Source: Phenylobacterium sp. (GTDB taxonomy: Bacteria > Pseudomonadota > Alphaproteobacteria > Caulobacterales > Caulobacteraceae). Taken from it: a DNA stretch of 64,000 bases. Positions 33,793-40,986 of this stretch are shown piece by piece (position 1 is the stretch's first letter; every line of letters begins with the position of its first letter). Below the pieces are notes generated by a model. That model had not been told where the DNA came from. It ran no database searches and was given only the letters and a program-made list of their open reading frames with translations. Where the stretch lies: positions 186,001 to 250,000 of the forward strand of contig JAGNIV010000001.1 in NCBI GenBank assembly GCA_018001015.1, read 5' to 3'. The position numbers were made by a program, and so were the translations under genes.

Positions 33793-33814
33793 CCTTCTCC
33801 CACAAGGGGAGAAG
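33793..33814. repeat. CCTTCTCCC hairpin repeat, copy 2
   Basis: CCTTCTCCC and GGGGAGAAGG around ACAA. Preceded by CTCATCCGACC, the inverse of GGTCGGATGAG beside copy 1. Confidence 0.55.
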
Positions 33815-33828
33815 GACGGGGATTGCCT

Positions 33829-34587
33829 CTAGCCCTTCGGCATCGCCACCGCCGCCGTGCGCCCGCGGATCATCTGGATCTGCCCGCGCTCCTCGATCTC
33901 CAGCGCGCTCTCAAAGCTCATGCCCTCCAGGGTCGCATCAAACGTCCGCTTGGAGATCCGCAGGGCGTCGGGGCCGGCCTTCAGCATGGCGCCCGCCAGC
34001 CGCTCGCCCTCGGCCGCCAGCCCCTCGTCGGGGATCACCTTGGAGACCAGGCCCACGCGATGGGCCTCCTGCGCGTCCATCGGCTCGCCGGTCAGCAGCA
34101 TCTCGCGGGTGCGGGAAATCCCCATGGTCCGCTGCAGCCGCCAGCTCACCGCCAGCTCCGAGCCCGACAGCCCGATCTTGATGAAGGCCGGATGGAAGGC
34201 CGCGCTGGCGCCGGCCACGATGACGTCAGCGGCCAGAGCGATGGCCAGGCCGCCGCCGGCCGCCGCCCCGTGCACCAGGGCGATGATCGGCTGCGGGCAG
34301 GCGCGCATGGCCTTCAGCGTGTCACGCAGCATCCAGTCGCCGTTGGGTCCGTCGCGCAGCCGGTCGGGCTGGCCGCCGGCCTTCAGGTCCGCGCCGGAGG
34401 AGAACCCCCGCCCCGCCCCGGCCAGCACGATGACGCGACACTCGGTGTCGCGCCGCCGGGACTCGAAATAGGCCAGCAGGGCGTCCGATAGCGGCTGGTT
34501 CAGGGCGTTCAGCCGATCGGGCCGGTTCAGCGTCACCCAGTCGGTTTCGCCGCGACGTTCCACCAACAACACATCCTGATCGCCCAC
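33829..34587 (-). CDS. Enoyl-CoA hydratase/isomerase family protein
   Basis: A 252-residue crotonase-fold protein with the oxyanion-hole region GRGFSSGADLKAGG, then HGAAAGGGLAIALAADVIVA. The second signature region lies around 100-125. It hydrates or isomerises an acyl-CoA; the substrate is unknown. The catalytic Glu pair of classical hydratases is not obvious, so an isomerase or dehalogenase-type activity is possible. Stand-alone gene. Confidence 0.86.
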   Translation of the reverse strand: MGDQDVLLVERRGETDWVTLNRPDRLNALNQPLSDALLAYFESRRRDTECRVIVLAGAGRGFSSGADLKAGGQPDRLRDGPNGDWMLRDTLKAMRACPQPIIALVHGAAAGGGLAIALAADVIVAGASAAFHPAFIKIGLSGSELAVSWRLQRTMGISRTREMLLTGEPMDAQEAHRVGLVSKVIPDEGLAAEGERLAGAMLKAGPDALRISKRTFDATLEGMSFESALEIEERGQIQMIRGRTAAVAMPKG

Positions 34588-34644
34588 GCCGGTCTCCTTG
34601 GTTTTCCTGCCCAGCCCCGACAGTCACCGGAGTCACGGCGCGTG

Positions 34645-35223
34645 TCACGACCCCTGTGCGGCGCCCTCCTGCGCCAGCAGGTCCAGGGCCACCTCCAGCA
34701 CCGCCTCCAGCCGCCCGGCCTCGCGGTCGGTGCGGGCCGCCTCCCGGGGGGTCAACTCCTGGCCGCAGACCAGGTCGCAGGCGGCCAGCAGGGTCGGATG
34801 CTGGTGCAGCTTGCGCCGATAGAGGGCGAGCTTGGCCGCCGCCGCCATCCGCGCCTCGGCCTGGGCCAGCACCTCGGTCAGCGGCGTCCCCTGCGGATTG
34901 TCGCCGTGCTTGATGTCCAGGCTCGAGCCGAGCGCCATCCCGGCCTCCGCCCGCCGGTAATAGGTCCCGTAACGTTCGCCCGCCTGCTTCTGCTGGTCGT
35001 TCAGCCGCCCCTGCCGGGCCAGCCATTCCAGCCCGGCCTGCCGCCGATGCGGCTTGCGCGGCGTGGCCGGCGCCTCCATGGCCGCCCCGCGCGCCTGCGA
35101 CAGGGCCACCGTCTCGGCGATCCCCTGTGTGACCGCCAGGGCCTCGGCGCGGGCCCGGCCCCGCCGCTCCAGGATCAGCAGACGCTCGCGCTCCAGGCGC
35201 GCCAGATGGGCCGTACGGCTCAT
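34645..35223 (-). CDS. DUF6456-like protein (possible GafZ-type regulator)
   Basis: A 192-residue protein. Residues about 60-85 (RRQAGLEWLARQG, then QQKQAGERYGTYYRRAE) and 145-185 (ACDLVCGQELT, then EAVLEVALDLLA) follow the spacing of the DUF6456 domain. DUF6456 occurs in GafA/GafZ, activators of gene transfer agents in alphaproteobacteria, and in phage-like proteins. It is the second gene after a 104-residue gene, downstream of two operators and opposite an S24 repressor. The family link is by eye, so the regulator role is an inference. Confidence 0.6.
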   Translation of the reverse strand: MSRTAHLARLERERLLILERRGRARAEALAVTQGIAETVALSQARGAAMEAPATPRKPHRRQAGLEWLARQGRLNDQQKQAGERYGTYYRRAEAGMALGSSLDIKHGDNPQGTPLTEVLAQAEARMAAAAKLALYRRKLHQHPTLLAACDLVCGQELTPREAARTDREAGRLEAVLEVALDLLAQEGAAQGS

Positions 35224-35258
35224 GCGCGGAAACTCCCAAATGATGTGGTGAAGGGGCT

Positions 35259-35555
35259 TCAGCCCTTGGGGGGCGCGATCATCGGCAGGCAGACCGCCAC
35301 GCCATCGCGCCCGATCCGGCGCTCGGAGAAGGCCCAGAACCCGCCCGCCGCCAGCACGGCGGCCACATGGGCGTCGTGCCGCGCGAACTTCGGCAGCTGG
35401 CTGTCGCCCCGCCCCCGCGACGTCCGCGCCTGGAACAGCTTCTCAAGCCGCCTGGCCCGCCAGTCCTCCAGGCCCAGCTGGGTCCTGGCGCGGAGCGGCG
35501 ACGTCCCACTTTGACGTAGGGCCGCGTAATCTTGCCCGTCGGCGGGCCTTGGCAT
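35259..35555 (-). CDS. Small protein at the head of the repressor-controlled operon
   Basis: About 98 residues (104 if ATG at 35573 is used) with a basic RARTQLGLEDWRARRLEKLF helix and a C-terminal HDAHVAAVLAAGGFWAF segment. No family is recognised; small phage-type regulators and a GafY-like partner of the next gene are both possible. The ATG at 35555 has GGGAA upstream, while the earlier ATG lies only 8 nt from an operator and has no ribosome site. It lies 35 nt before the DUF6456-like gene on the same strand. Confidence 0.6.
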   Translation of the reverse strand: MPRPADGQDYAALRQSGTSPLRARTQLGLEDWRARRLEKLFQARTSRGRGDSQLPKFARHDAHVAAVLAAGGFWAFSERRIGRDGVAVCLPMIAPPKG

Positions 35556-35580
35556 GGCGTTTTCCCGTTGCATTCGCAGA

Positions 35581-35597
35581 CTGTACGGAACATACAG
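35581..35597. promoter_or_regulatory. Operator 1, CTGTA-N7-TACAG
   Basis: CTGTA and TACAG are exact inverted half-sites separated by 7 bp, next to the start of the minus-strand operon. The same half-site spacing recurs at 35616-35632 and 36355-36371. Likely bound by the S24 repressor encoded at 35657. Confidence 0.7.
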
Positions 35598-35615
35598 GGA
35601 ACGGGCAAGATGAAT

Positions 35616-35632
35616 CTGTATTTTCTGTACAG
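35616..35632. promoter_or_regulatory. Operator 2, CTGTA-N7-TACAG
   Basis: Identical half-sites and spacing to operator 1. The centres are 35 bp apart. It lies 24 bp before the repressor ATG, so it can give autorepression. A further single CTGTA half-site is at 35641-35645. Confidence 0.7.
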
Positions 35633-35656
35633 ACTTTCCACTGTAGGTTTCAGGCC

Positions 35657-36298
35657 ATGGACGAACGCTTCCAACGCCTGCGCGTCGCGCGCACCGAAAA
35701 GGGCTTCGAGACCGCCGCCGCGGCGGCCGAGGCCTTCGGCTGGAACCGCAACACCTACGCCTCCAACGAGAACGGCAACGCCGCCTTCTCCTACCGCAAG
35801 GCCAAGGAGTACGCCGCGGCCTTCGAGGTCCGCCCGGAGTGGCTGTATGACGCCTCGGGCGCCATGCGGCCGGGCGCCGGTCCGGGCCTGGTCAAGGTGA
35901 TCGGCAGGGTGGGCGCCAACCCCGAGGGAACCATCCTCTTCGCCACCGGCCAGGAGGCCGACGATCTGGCCCCGATCCCGCCTGGGGGAACGGAAAACGC
36001 CGTCGCCGTCCAGGTCTCCGGCCACTCCATGCGCGGCCTCGCCGACGACGGTGCGCTGATTTATTTTGAAGACCAAAGGACGCCGCCCACCCCCGACATG
36101 CTGGGTCACGTCGTCGTGGTGGAGACCGACACCGACGAGGTGCTGGTCAAGCGCCTGCTGCGCGGCAGCGAGCCGGGCCGTTTCGACCTGGAGAGCCTGG
36201 CCGGCCCCACCCGTCACGACGCCCGCCTGCGCTGGGCCGCCCACATCACCGCCATCATCCCGCCCTACCAGGCCCGGCGGATCATCATCCGCGGCTAG
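35657..36298 (+). CDS. XRE-family repressor with LexA/CI-like S24 peptidase domain
   Basis: A 213-residue repressor. An N-terminal XRE helix-turn-helix (about residues 1-60) is followed by a peptidase S24 domain with the Ser-Lys dyad retained: S124 in VSGHSMRG and K165 in EVLVKRLL. This suggests it can self-cleave or at least keep the CI/LexA dimer fold; a clear Ala-Gly cleavage site is not obvious around GRVGANP. Two palindromic operators lie in its divergent promoter. The layout resembles RogA, which represses gafYZ in Caulobacter crescentus. ATG at 35657 starts the HTH; upstream codons are not conserved. Confidence 0.82.
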   Translation: MDERFQRLRVARTEKGFETAAAAAEAFGWNRNTYASNENGNAAFSYRKAKEYAAAFEVRPEWLYDASGAMRPGAGPGLVKVIGRVGANPEGTILFATGQEADDLAPIPPGGTENAVAVQVSGHSMRGLADDGALIYFEDQRTPPTPDMLGHVVVVETDTDEVLVKRLLRGSEPGRFDLESLAGPTRHDARLRWAAHITAIIPPYQARRIIIRG

Positions 36299-36354
36299 CT
36301 CGCCTTCAGGTGGTTCGCCTCGGTCAGAAATCTCAGATTCGCCTTGGCGAATAA

Positions 36355-36371
36355 ATGTATGTTTTATACAT
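36355..36371. promoter_or_regulatory. Operator 3, ATGTA-N7-TACAT
   Basis: Shares the TGTA-N7-TACA core with operators 1 and 2 and ends 7 bp before the ATG at 36379. It therefore probably blocks expression of the small gene that follows. Confidence 0.6.
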
Positions 36372-36378
36372 TTTCTCG

Positions 36379-36807
36379 ATGGAAACGCACGATCCCGATC
36401 TCATCGACCTGCTGATCGCCGAGCGCGCCGGGGATCAGGCCCGGATGGTCTGGCGCGCGCGGGAGGCCCGCCGCGCCGCCGGCGTCGCCTGGTCGGGCAT
36501 GGCGCCCCCACCCTGCCCGCCGCCGCGCACGGAGCCAGAACGCCTGACCGCCGCCCGTGCCAAACTCGCCGCCCGACGCCGGTGGCGCGGCAGCGCCCAG
36601 GGCCGGTTCGTCGGTGCGGTGGCTCAGGTCCAGGCAGCGGCGCGGGACCTCCATGCCGGCGGCGAACGCGCCCGCGAAGCCGCCGCCCGCGGCTTTCAGG
36701 ATGAGCGCGAGACCTGCGAGGCCATCGCCCGCGACCTGCGCCGCCAGACCCTGGGCCTGATCGCCGGCGTCCGCGCCGCGCGCCGGGCGGTTCGAGATCT
36801 GAGCTAA
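36379..36807 (+). CDS. Hypothetical protein with a repressor-type operator at its start
   Basis: A 142-residue basic, Arg/Ala-rich, mostly helical protein (RARLEAR-like segments, GERAREAAARGFQDERETCEA). No domain is recognised and there is no signal or membrane segment. The matching operator immediately upstream suggests it belongs to the S24 repressor regulon. The start at 36379 is preferred over a codon at 36355 that lies inside the palindrome. Confidence 0.6.
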   Translation: METHDPDLIDLLIAERAGDQARMVWRAREARRAAGVAWSGMAPPPCPPPRTEPERLTAARAKLAARRRWRGSAQGRFVGAVAQVQAAARDLHAGGERAREAAARGFQDERETCEAIARDLRRQTLGLIAGVRAARRAVRDLS

Positions 36808-36836
36808 CGGCGCCTTGACCCCTCAGCCCCCGGATT

Positions 36837-36861
36837 ATAGGTAGTTCGCCAACCTAACTAT
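36837..36861. promoter_or_regulatory. 25-bp palindrome at the marR start
   Basis: ATAG...CTAT ends and TAG/CTA inner pairs give 9 of 12 matched positions around 36849. It ends 2 bp before the first possible ATG of marR. MarR proteins usually repress their own operon from such sites. Confidence 0.6.
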
Positions 36862-36863
36862 CC

Positions 36864-37316
36864 ATGCGGGCCGCCATGTCCACCCTCACCGACGACCCGG
36901 TCGCCCTGGCCGAGACCCTGCGGCCCGCCCTGCTTCGGGTCTCACGCCGCCTGCGCCAGGAGGCCCAGAAGGCCGGCGTCTCGGCCCTCGACGCCCTGCT
37001 CCTGACCCAGATCGCCCGTAGCCCGGGGGTGGGCGTCTGCGACCTGGCCGACAGTGAACAGCTGTCGCGGCCCACCATGAGCGGCCACATCAAGCGGCTG
37101 GAGGCGGCCGGCTGGATCGCCCGCGCCGACAGCGCCACCGACGGCCGCCGCTCGGGCCTCGCCGTCACCCCCGCCGGCCAGGTGCAGCTCGACGAAATTC
37201 GCCGCCGCCGCAACGATTGGCTCGCCGCCCGTCTGGCCCAGCTGCCCGTGGACGCGCGCCGCCAGCTCGACGCCGCCGCCGGCCCCCTCCTGCAACTGCT
37301 GAGCCTTGAGGCATGA
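36864..37316 (+). CDS. MarR-family transcriptional regulator
   Basis: A 150-residue winged-helix protein with the MarR core (VCDLADSEQLSRPTMSGHIKRLEAAGW, then a wing ADSATDGRRSGLAVT). It is coupled by a 4-nt ATGA overlap to an MFS efflux gene, so it probably represses that pump and responds to its substrate. The first ATG is at 36864; a second at 36876 is equally plausible. Confidence 0.9.
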   Translation: MRAAMSTLTDDPVALAETLRPALLRVSRRLRQEAQKAGVSALDALLLTQIARSPGVGVCDLADSEQLSRPTMSGHIKRLEAAGWIARADSATDGRRSGLAVTPAGQVQLDEIRRRRNDWLAARLAQLPVDARRQLDAAAGPLLQLLSLEA

Positions 37317-38758
37317 GCGAGATCGAGGGGCCCGTTGAAGGCCGCGCCGCGCCGCCGCCCTCCACCCCCACCACCCGCGGCTGGATGATCCCGGCCATCA
37401 TCGGCTCGGCCATGCTGATGCAGACCCTCAACGCCACGGTGATCTCCAACGCCCTGCCCACCATGGCCAAGGCCCTGGACGAGGACCCGCTGCGGCTGAA
37501 CCTGGCCATCACCATGTTCCTGCTGGCCTCGGCGGTCTTCCTGCCGATCAGCGGCTGGGTCGCCGACAAGTTCGGGGCCAAGCGCATCTTCATGATCGCC
37601 ATGGTGCTGTTCGCCCTGTCCTCCGCCGCCTGCGGCTTCGCCCAGGACCTCAACCAGCTGGTCGTCGCCCGCATCTTCCAGGGCATGGCCGGCGCCATGA
37701 TGGGCCCCGTCGGCCGCCTGGTCCTCTTGCGAACGACGCCCAAGAGCGAACTGGTGGGCGCCATGTCGGTCCTCACCATGCCCGCCCTACTGGGGCCGGT
37801 GATCGGCCCCGTGGTCGGCGGCGCCATCGTCACCTTCTTCGACTGGCGCTGGATCTTCTTCATGAACTTGCCGATCGCGGTCGCCGGCGTCCTGCTGGTC
37901 CGGGCCTATGTGCCCAACGTCAAGGAACAGGAGGTCTCCCCCATCGACGGGATCGGCATCCTGCTCACCGGCCTGGGGCTGGCCGGCCTGATCTTCGGCT
38001 TTGAGAACATCGGCCGCGACGCCCTGCCCCCGGGCGTGGTCGCCGCGTTGTTCCTGGTCAGCATCGCCGCCCTGGTGGCCTACCGGTTCCACGCCAAGGG
38101 CAATCCGCACGCCATCATCGACCTGTCGATCTTCCGGCTGGTGACCTTCCGCGCCTCGGTGATCGGCGGCGCCTTCATGCGGGTGGCCATGGGAGCCACC
38201 CCTTTCCTGCTGGCCATGCTGCTGCAGATCGGCTTTGGCCTCTCGGCCTTCCAGGCGGGCCTGATGACCTTCATCAGCGCCGCCGGCGCCCTGGTCATGA
38301 AGACCACCGCCCCGCCGATCCTGCGCCGCTACGGCTTCCGCACCGTGCTGCTGGTCAACGCTGTCATCGTCGGCGGCAGCTTCATGGCCTACGGTCTTTT
38401 CAAGCCCTCCACCCCGCACTGGATCATGCTGGCCGTCCTGGCCATCGGCGGCTTCTTCCGCTCCCTGCAGTTCACCAGCCTCAACGGCCTGGCCTATGCC
38501 GAGATCGAGCAGCAGCAGATGAGCCGCGCATCCACCACCTCCTCCATGGCCCAGCAACTGGTGCAGTCCATCGGCATCGGCCTGGCCGCCCTGCTGCTGC
38601 ATACGCTGATGGTCGCCCAGGGCCAGACCCAGATGACGGCGGCCACCATCGCGCCCGCCTTCGTGATCATCGGGGCCATCACCTTCATCTCGATCCTGTT
38701 CTTCATCCCCCTGCCCAAGGACGCCGGGGACGAGATGAACGGCCGCGATCGGGCGTGA
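37313..38758 (+). CDS. MFS multidrug efflux transporter, DHA2 (EmrB-like) family
   Basis: A 481-residue protein with about 14 membrane segments. DHA2 features are visible: LNLAITMFLLASAVFLPISGWVADKFGAKR (motif A region), and GPVIGPVVGGAIVTF (motif C, antiporter). It likely exports organic compounds by proton antiport. Cotranscribed with marR. No HlyD/EmrA adaptor gene is adjacent, so it may act alone at the inner membrane. Confidence 0.9.
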   Translation: MSEIEGPVEGRAAPPPSTPTTRGWMIPAIIGSAMLMQTLNATVISNALPTMAKALDEDPLRLNLAITMFLLASAVFLPISGWVADKFGAKRIFMIAMVLFALSSAACGFAQDLNQLVVARIFQGMAGAMMGPVGRLVLLRTTPKSELVGAMSVLTMPALLGPVIGPVVGGAIVTFFDWRWIFFMNLPIAVAGVLLVRAYVPNVKEQEVSPIDGIGILLTGLGLAGLIFGFENIGRDALPPGVVAALFLVSIAALVAYRFHAKGNPHAIIDLSIFRLVTFRASVIGGAFMRVAMGATPFLLAMLLQIGFGLSAFQAGLMTFISAAGALVMKTTAPPILRRYGFRTVLLVNAVIVGGSFMAYGLFKPSTPHWIMLAVLAIGGFFRSLQFTSLNGLAYAEIEQQQMSRASTTSSMAQQLVQSIGIGLAALLLHTLMVAQGQTQMTAATIAPAFVIIGAITFISILFFIPLPKDAGDEMNGRDRA

Positions 38759-38803
38759 GCGCGACAGCCTGAAGTGGACACCGGTTCAGGCGACCGTCGC
38801 GCG
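38757..38803 (+). repeat. Copy 2 of the 47-bp dispersed palindromic element
   Basis: GAGCGCGACAGCCTGAAG followed by TGGACACCGGTTCAGGCGACC and GTCGCGC, matching 22291-22339 in inverted orientation. It begins at the stop codon of the MFS gene and could act as its terminator through the GCCTGAA/TTCAGGC stem. Confidence 0.7.
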
Positions 38804-38878
38804 ACCCGGCATTAAGCCCCCTCGACTTCCCCGGCGTGCGGTCGCCATCGTCTCCCCAACGAACAAGGGAGATGTCCG

Positions 38879-39901
38879 ATGCCGACCAACCGCCAGTGGA
38901 TCCTGCGCCGCCGTCCGACCGGGGAGATCGGCCCGGAAGACCTCGAACTGATCGAAACCCAGACGCCGGAGCTCAAGGACGGCGAGGTTCTGGTCCGCAC
39001 GATCTACCTGTCGCTGGACCCCACCAACCGCATCTGGATGAGCGACCAGGACCAGTACCTGCCCCCCGTCGAGATCGGCGACGTGATGCGCGGCGGCGTC
39101 ATCGGCGTCGTCGAACAGTCCAGGAGCCCGGACCTCCAGGTCGGCCAGATCGTCAATCCTGGCCTCGGCGGCTGGCAGGACTACACCGTCCTCCCCGCCG
39201 CCATGGCCCGCCCCAGCCTGCAGATTCCGGGCGTCCCCCTCACCGCCTATATGAGCGTCCTGGGCGCCACCGGCCTCACCGCCTGGTTTGGCCTGATGGA
39301 TATCGGCAAGCCGCAGCCGGGCGAGACCGTCGTGGTCTCCGCCGCCGCCGGCGCGGTCGGCTCCATCGTCGGCCAGCTCGCCAAGCTGAAGGGCTGCCGC
39401 GTCATCGGCATCGCCGGCAGTCCCGAGAAGTGCCGCTGGCTCACGCAGGAGCTCGGCTTCGACGCCGCCATCGACTACCGCAACGAGGATGTCGGCGCCG
39501 CCCTCGACCGCCATGCCCCGAACGGCATTGATGTGGATTTCGAGAACGTCGGCGGCGAGATCATGGACGCCGTCCTGGCCCGCATGAACAACTTCGGCCG
39601 CGTCGCCCTGTGCGGGATGATCTCCACCTACAACATCGACGGCCCGATCCCTGGCCCCAGGGACTTCGCCCGGGTGCTGATGCGCCGCCTGCTGATCAAG
39701 GGCTTCATCATCATCGACTACCTGCCCCGCGCGGCCGAGGCGATGGCTGAGCTGATCCCGCTGGTGGCGTCCGGCCAGATCAAGTGGAAGGCCCACACGG
39801 TCGATGGCCTGGAAAACGCCGCGCAAGCCGTGAAGCTGTTGTTCACCGGTGCCCACGACGGCAAGCTGCTGGTGCGGGTCAGCCCCGAGCCCAACACCTA
39901 A
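38879..39901 (+). CDS. NADP-dependent oxidoreductase (zinc-free MDR, leukotriene B4 dehydrogenase-like)
   Basis: A 340-residue medium-chain reductase of the CurA/PTGR group. The cofactor region SAAAGAVGSIVGQLAKLKG is followed by GIAGSPEKCRWL, and no zinc-ligand cysteines are seen. These enzymes reduce alpha,beta-unsaturated ketones or aldehydes with NADPH. It is a single gene after a 75-bp gap; the physiological substrate is unknown. Confidence 0.9.
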   Translation: MPTNRQWILRRRPTGEIGPEDLELIETQTPELKDGEVLVRTIYLSLDPTNRIWMSDQDQYLPPVEIGDVMRGGVIGVVEQSRSPDLQVGQIVNPGLGGWQDYTVLPAAMARPSLQIPGVPLTAYMSVLGATGLTAWFGLMDIGKPQPGETVVVSAAAGAVGSIVGQLAKLKGCRVIGIAGSPEKCRWLTQELGFDAAIDYRNEDVGAALDRHAPNGIDVDFENVGGEIMDAVLARMNNFGRVALCGMISTYNIDGPIPGPRDFARVLMRRLLIKGFIIIDYLPRAAEAMAELIPLVASGQIKWKAHTVDGLENAAQAVKLLFTGAHDGKLLVRVSPEPNT

Positions 39902-39941
39902 AGGCCGCGACGAAGCCCGTGAGCCGTCTGTCGAGCCGGGA

Positions 39942-40154
39942 CTAGGCCTTCTTCACGAACTCGGTCTTCAGGACGAGGTCCTTCACCTTCTCGGCGCGGC
40001 ACTCGATCTGGGTTTCGTCGTCGGTCAGGCGGATGTTCTTGATCAGGGTCCCGCGCTTCAGGGTGACCGTGGTCCCCTTGACCTTCAGGTCCTTGATCAG
40101 GGTGACGGAGTCACCTTCGGCCAGGAGGGCGCCATTGGCGTCGCGAACGTTCAT
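39942..40154 (-). CDS. PhnA-domain (alkylphosphonate utilization-type) protein
   Basis: A 70-residue protein equal to the C-terminal PhnA/YjdM domain: VRDANGALLAEGDSVTLIKDL, then KRGTLIKNIRLTDDE. The N-terminal zinc ribbon of E. coli YjdM is missing. Despite the name, a role in phosphonate use is not established. Single gene. Confidence 0.85.
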   Translation of the reverse strand: MNVRDANGALLAEGDSVTLIKDLKVKGTTVTLKRGTLIKNIRLTDDETQIECRAEKVKDLVLKTEFVKKA

Positions 40155-40232
40155 GGCGGGGTCCTCTGCACGGTGAAGCTCCGTGCTGTAGGGGCTGGGC
40201 GGCCCGCCGACAAGCGGGCCGCCCCGAACGCC

Positions 40233-40742
40233 TTACGCGATCGGACCCAGATAGTCGCGTTTGCCCACCGCCACACCCTTGTGGCGCAGGATGTCGTGGG
40301 CGGTGACCAGGTGGAAATAGAAGTTCGGCAGGGCGAAGCCGAACAGGTAGTCCGGGCCGCTGAACTCCGGCTTGGCCGTGCCGAAGTTCATGACGATGGT
40401 GCGGTCTTCGCCGGCGTCCACCTCGGCCTTCGGCAGGCCTTCCAGATATGCGATCGTCTTGGCGATCCGCGCCTGCAGCTGCGGGAAGGTGGTCTCGTTG
40501 TCCTCCATCTTCGGCGCGGCCACGCCGCTGAGCCGCTCGCCAGATAGCTTGGCGGTGTCGCTCACCCGCTGCACCTGGGCGGCCAGGGCCAGCATGTCGG
40601 GCGCCAGCCGCGCCTCGATCAGCTCGGAGGGATCGATCCCCGTCTCCGCCGCGTGGGCCGCACCCTTTTCCAGCAGATGGGACAGGACCTTCAGGCCACG
40701 AACAAAGGCGCCGGCGGAGGCCTGATGCATGGAAATGGACAT
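40233..40742 (-). CDS. DUF1993 family protein
   Basis: A 169-residue helical protein. It begins MSISMHQASAGAFVRGLKVLSHLLEKG and ends with FYFHLVTAHDILRHKGVAVGKRDYLG, both typical of DUF1993. DinB-like four-helix bundles are related. AAGGAA precedes the ATG at 40742. Function is unknown. Confidence 0.88.
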   Translation of the reverse strand: MSISMHQASAGAFVRGLKVLSHLLEKGAAHAAETGIDPSELIEARLAPDMLALAAQVQRVSDTAKLSGERLSGVAAPKMEDNETTFPQLQARIAKTIAYLEGLPKAEVDAGEDRTIVMNFGTAKPEFSGPDYLFGFALPNFYFHLVTAHDILRHKGVAVGKRDYLGPIA

Positions 40743-40986
40743 GGGTATTCCTTGGGAAGCGGTCGGCCCACCGCGGGCCCGGGCCGCATATAGGGCGGCG
40801 CGCGGCAAAGCGCGACCATTCGGCCCCCCATCCCATTCCGCCCGCCCCGGTCGCCATGTCCGGTTCGTCGCGAGCCAGGAAGAGCTGGTACAGCGCCTCG
40901 CCTGACGCTTGGTCAAGCTTGCGCCCTGCCCATGATCGGCCGACCCTCGCGCCCAATCCAAAATCACAACAGGGCGGAGAGCGACC

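Larger units (their letters stand above)
33371..33828. other. 458-bp repeat-rich intergenic region
   Basis: No gene is supported. The region is made of two CCTTCTCCC hairpins in partly inverted arrangement (33531-33553 and 33793-33814) flanking a GTCATCCCGG...CCGGGATGAC element (33613-33735). GGATGAG/CTCATCC words near the outer hairpins suggest one compound inverted repeat. Confidence 0.55.
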
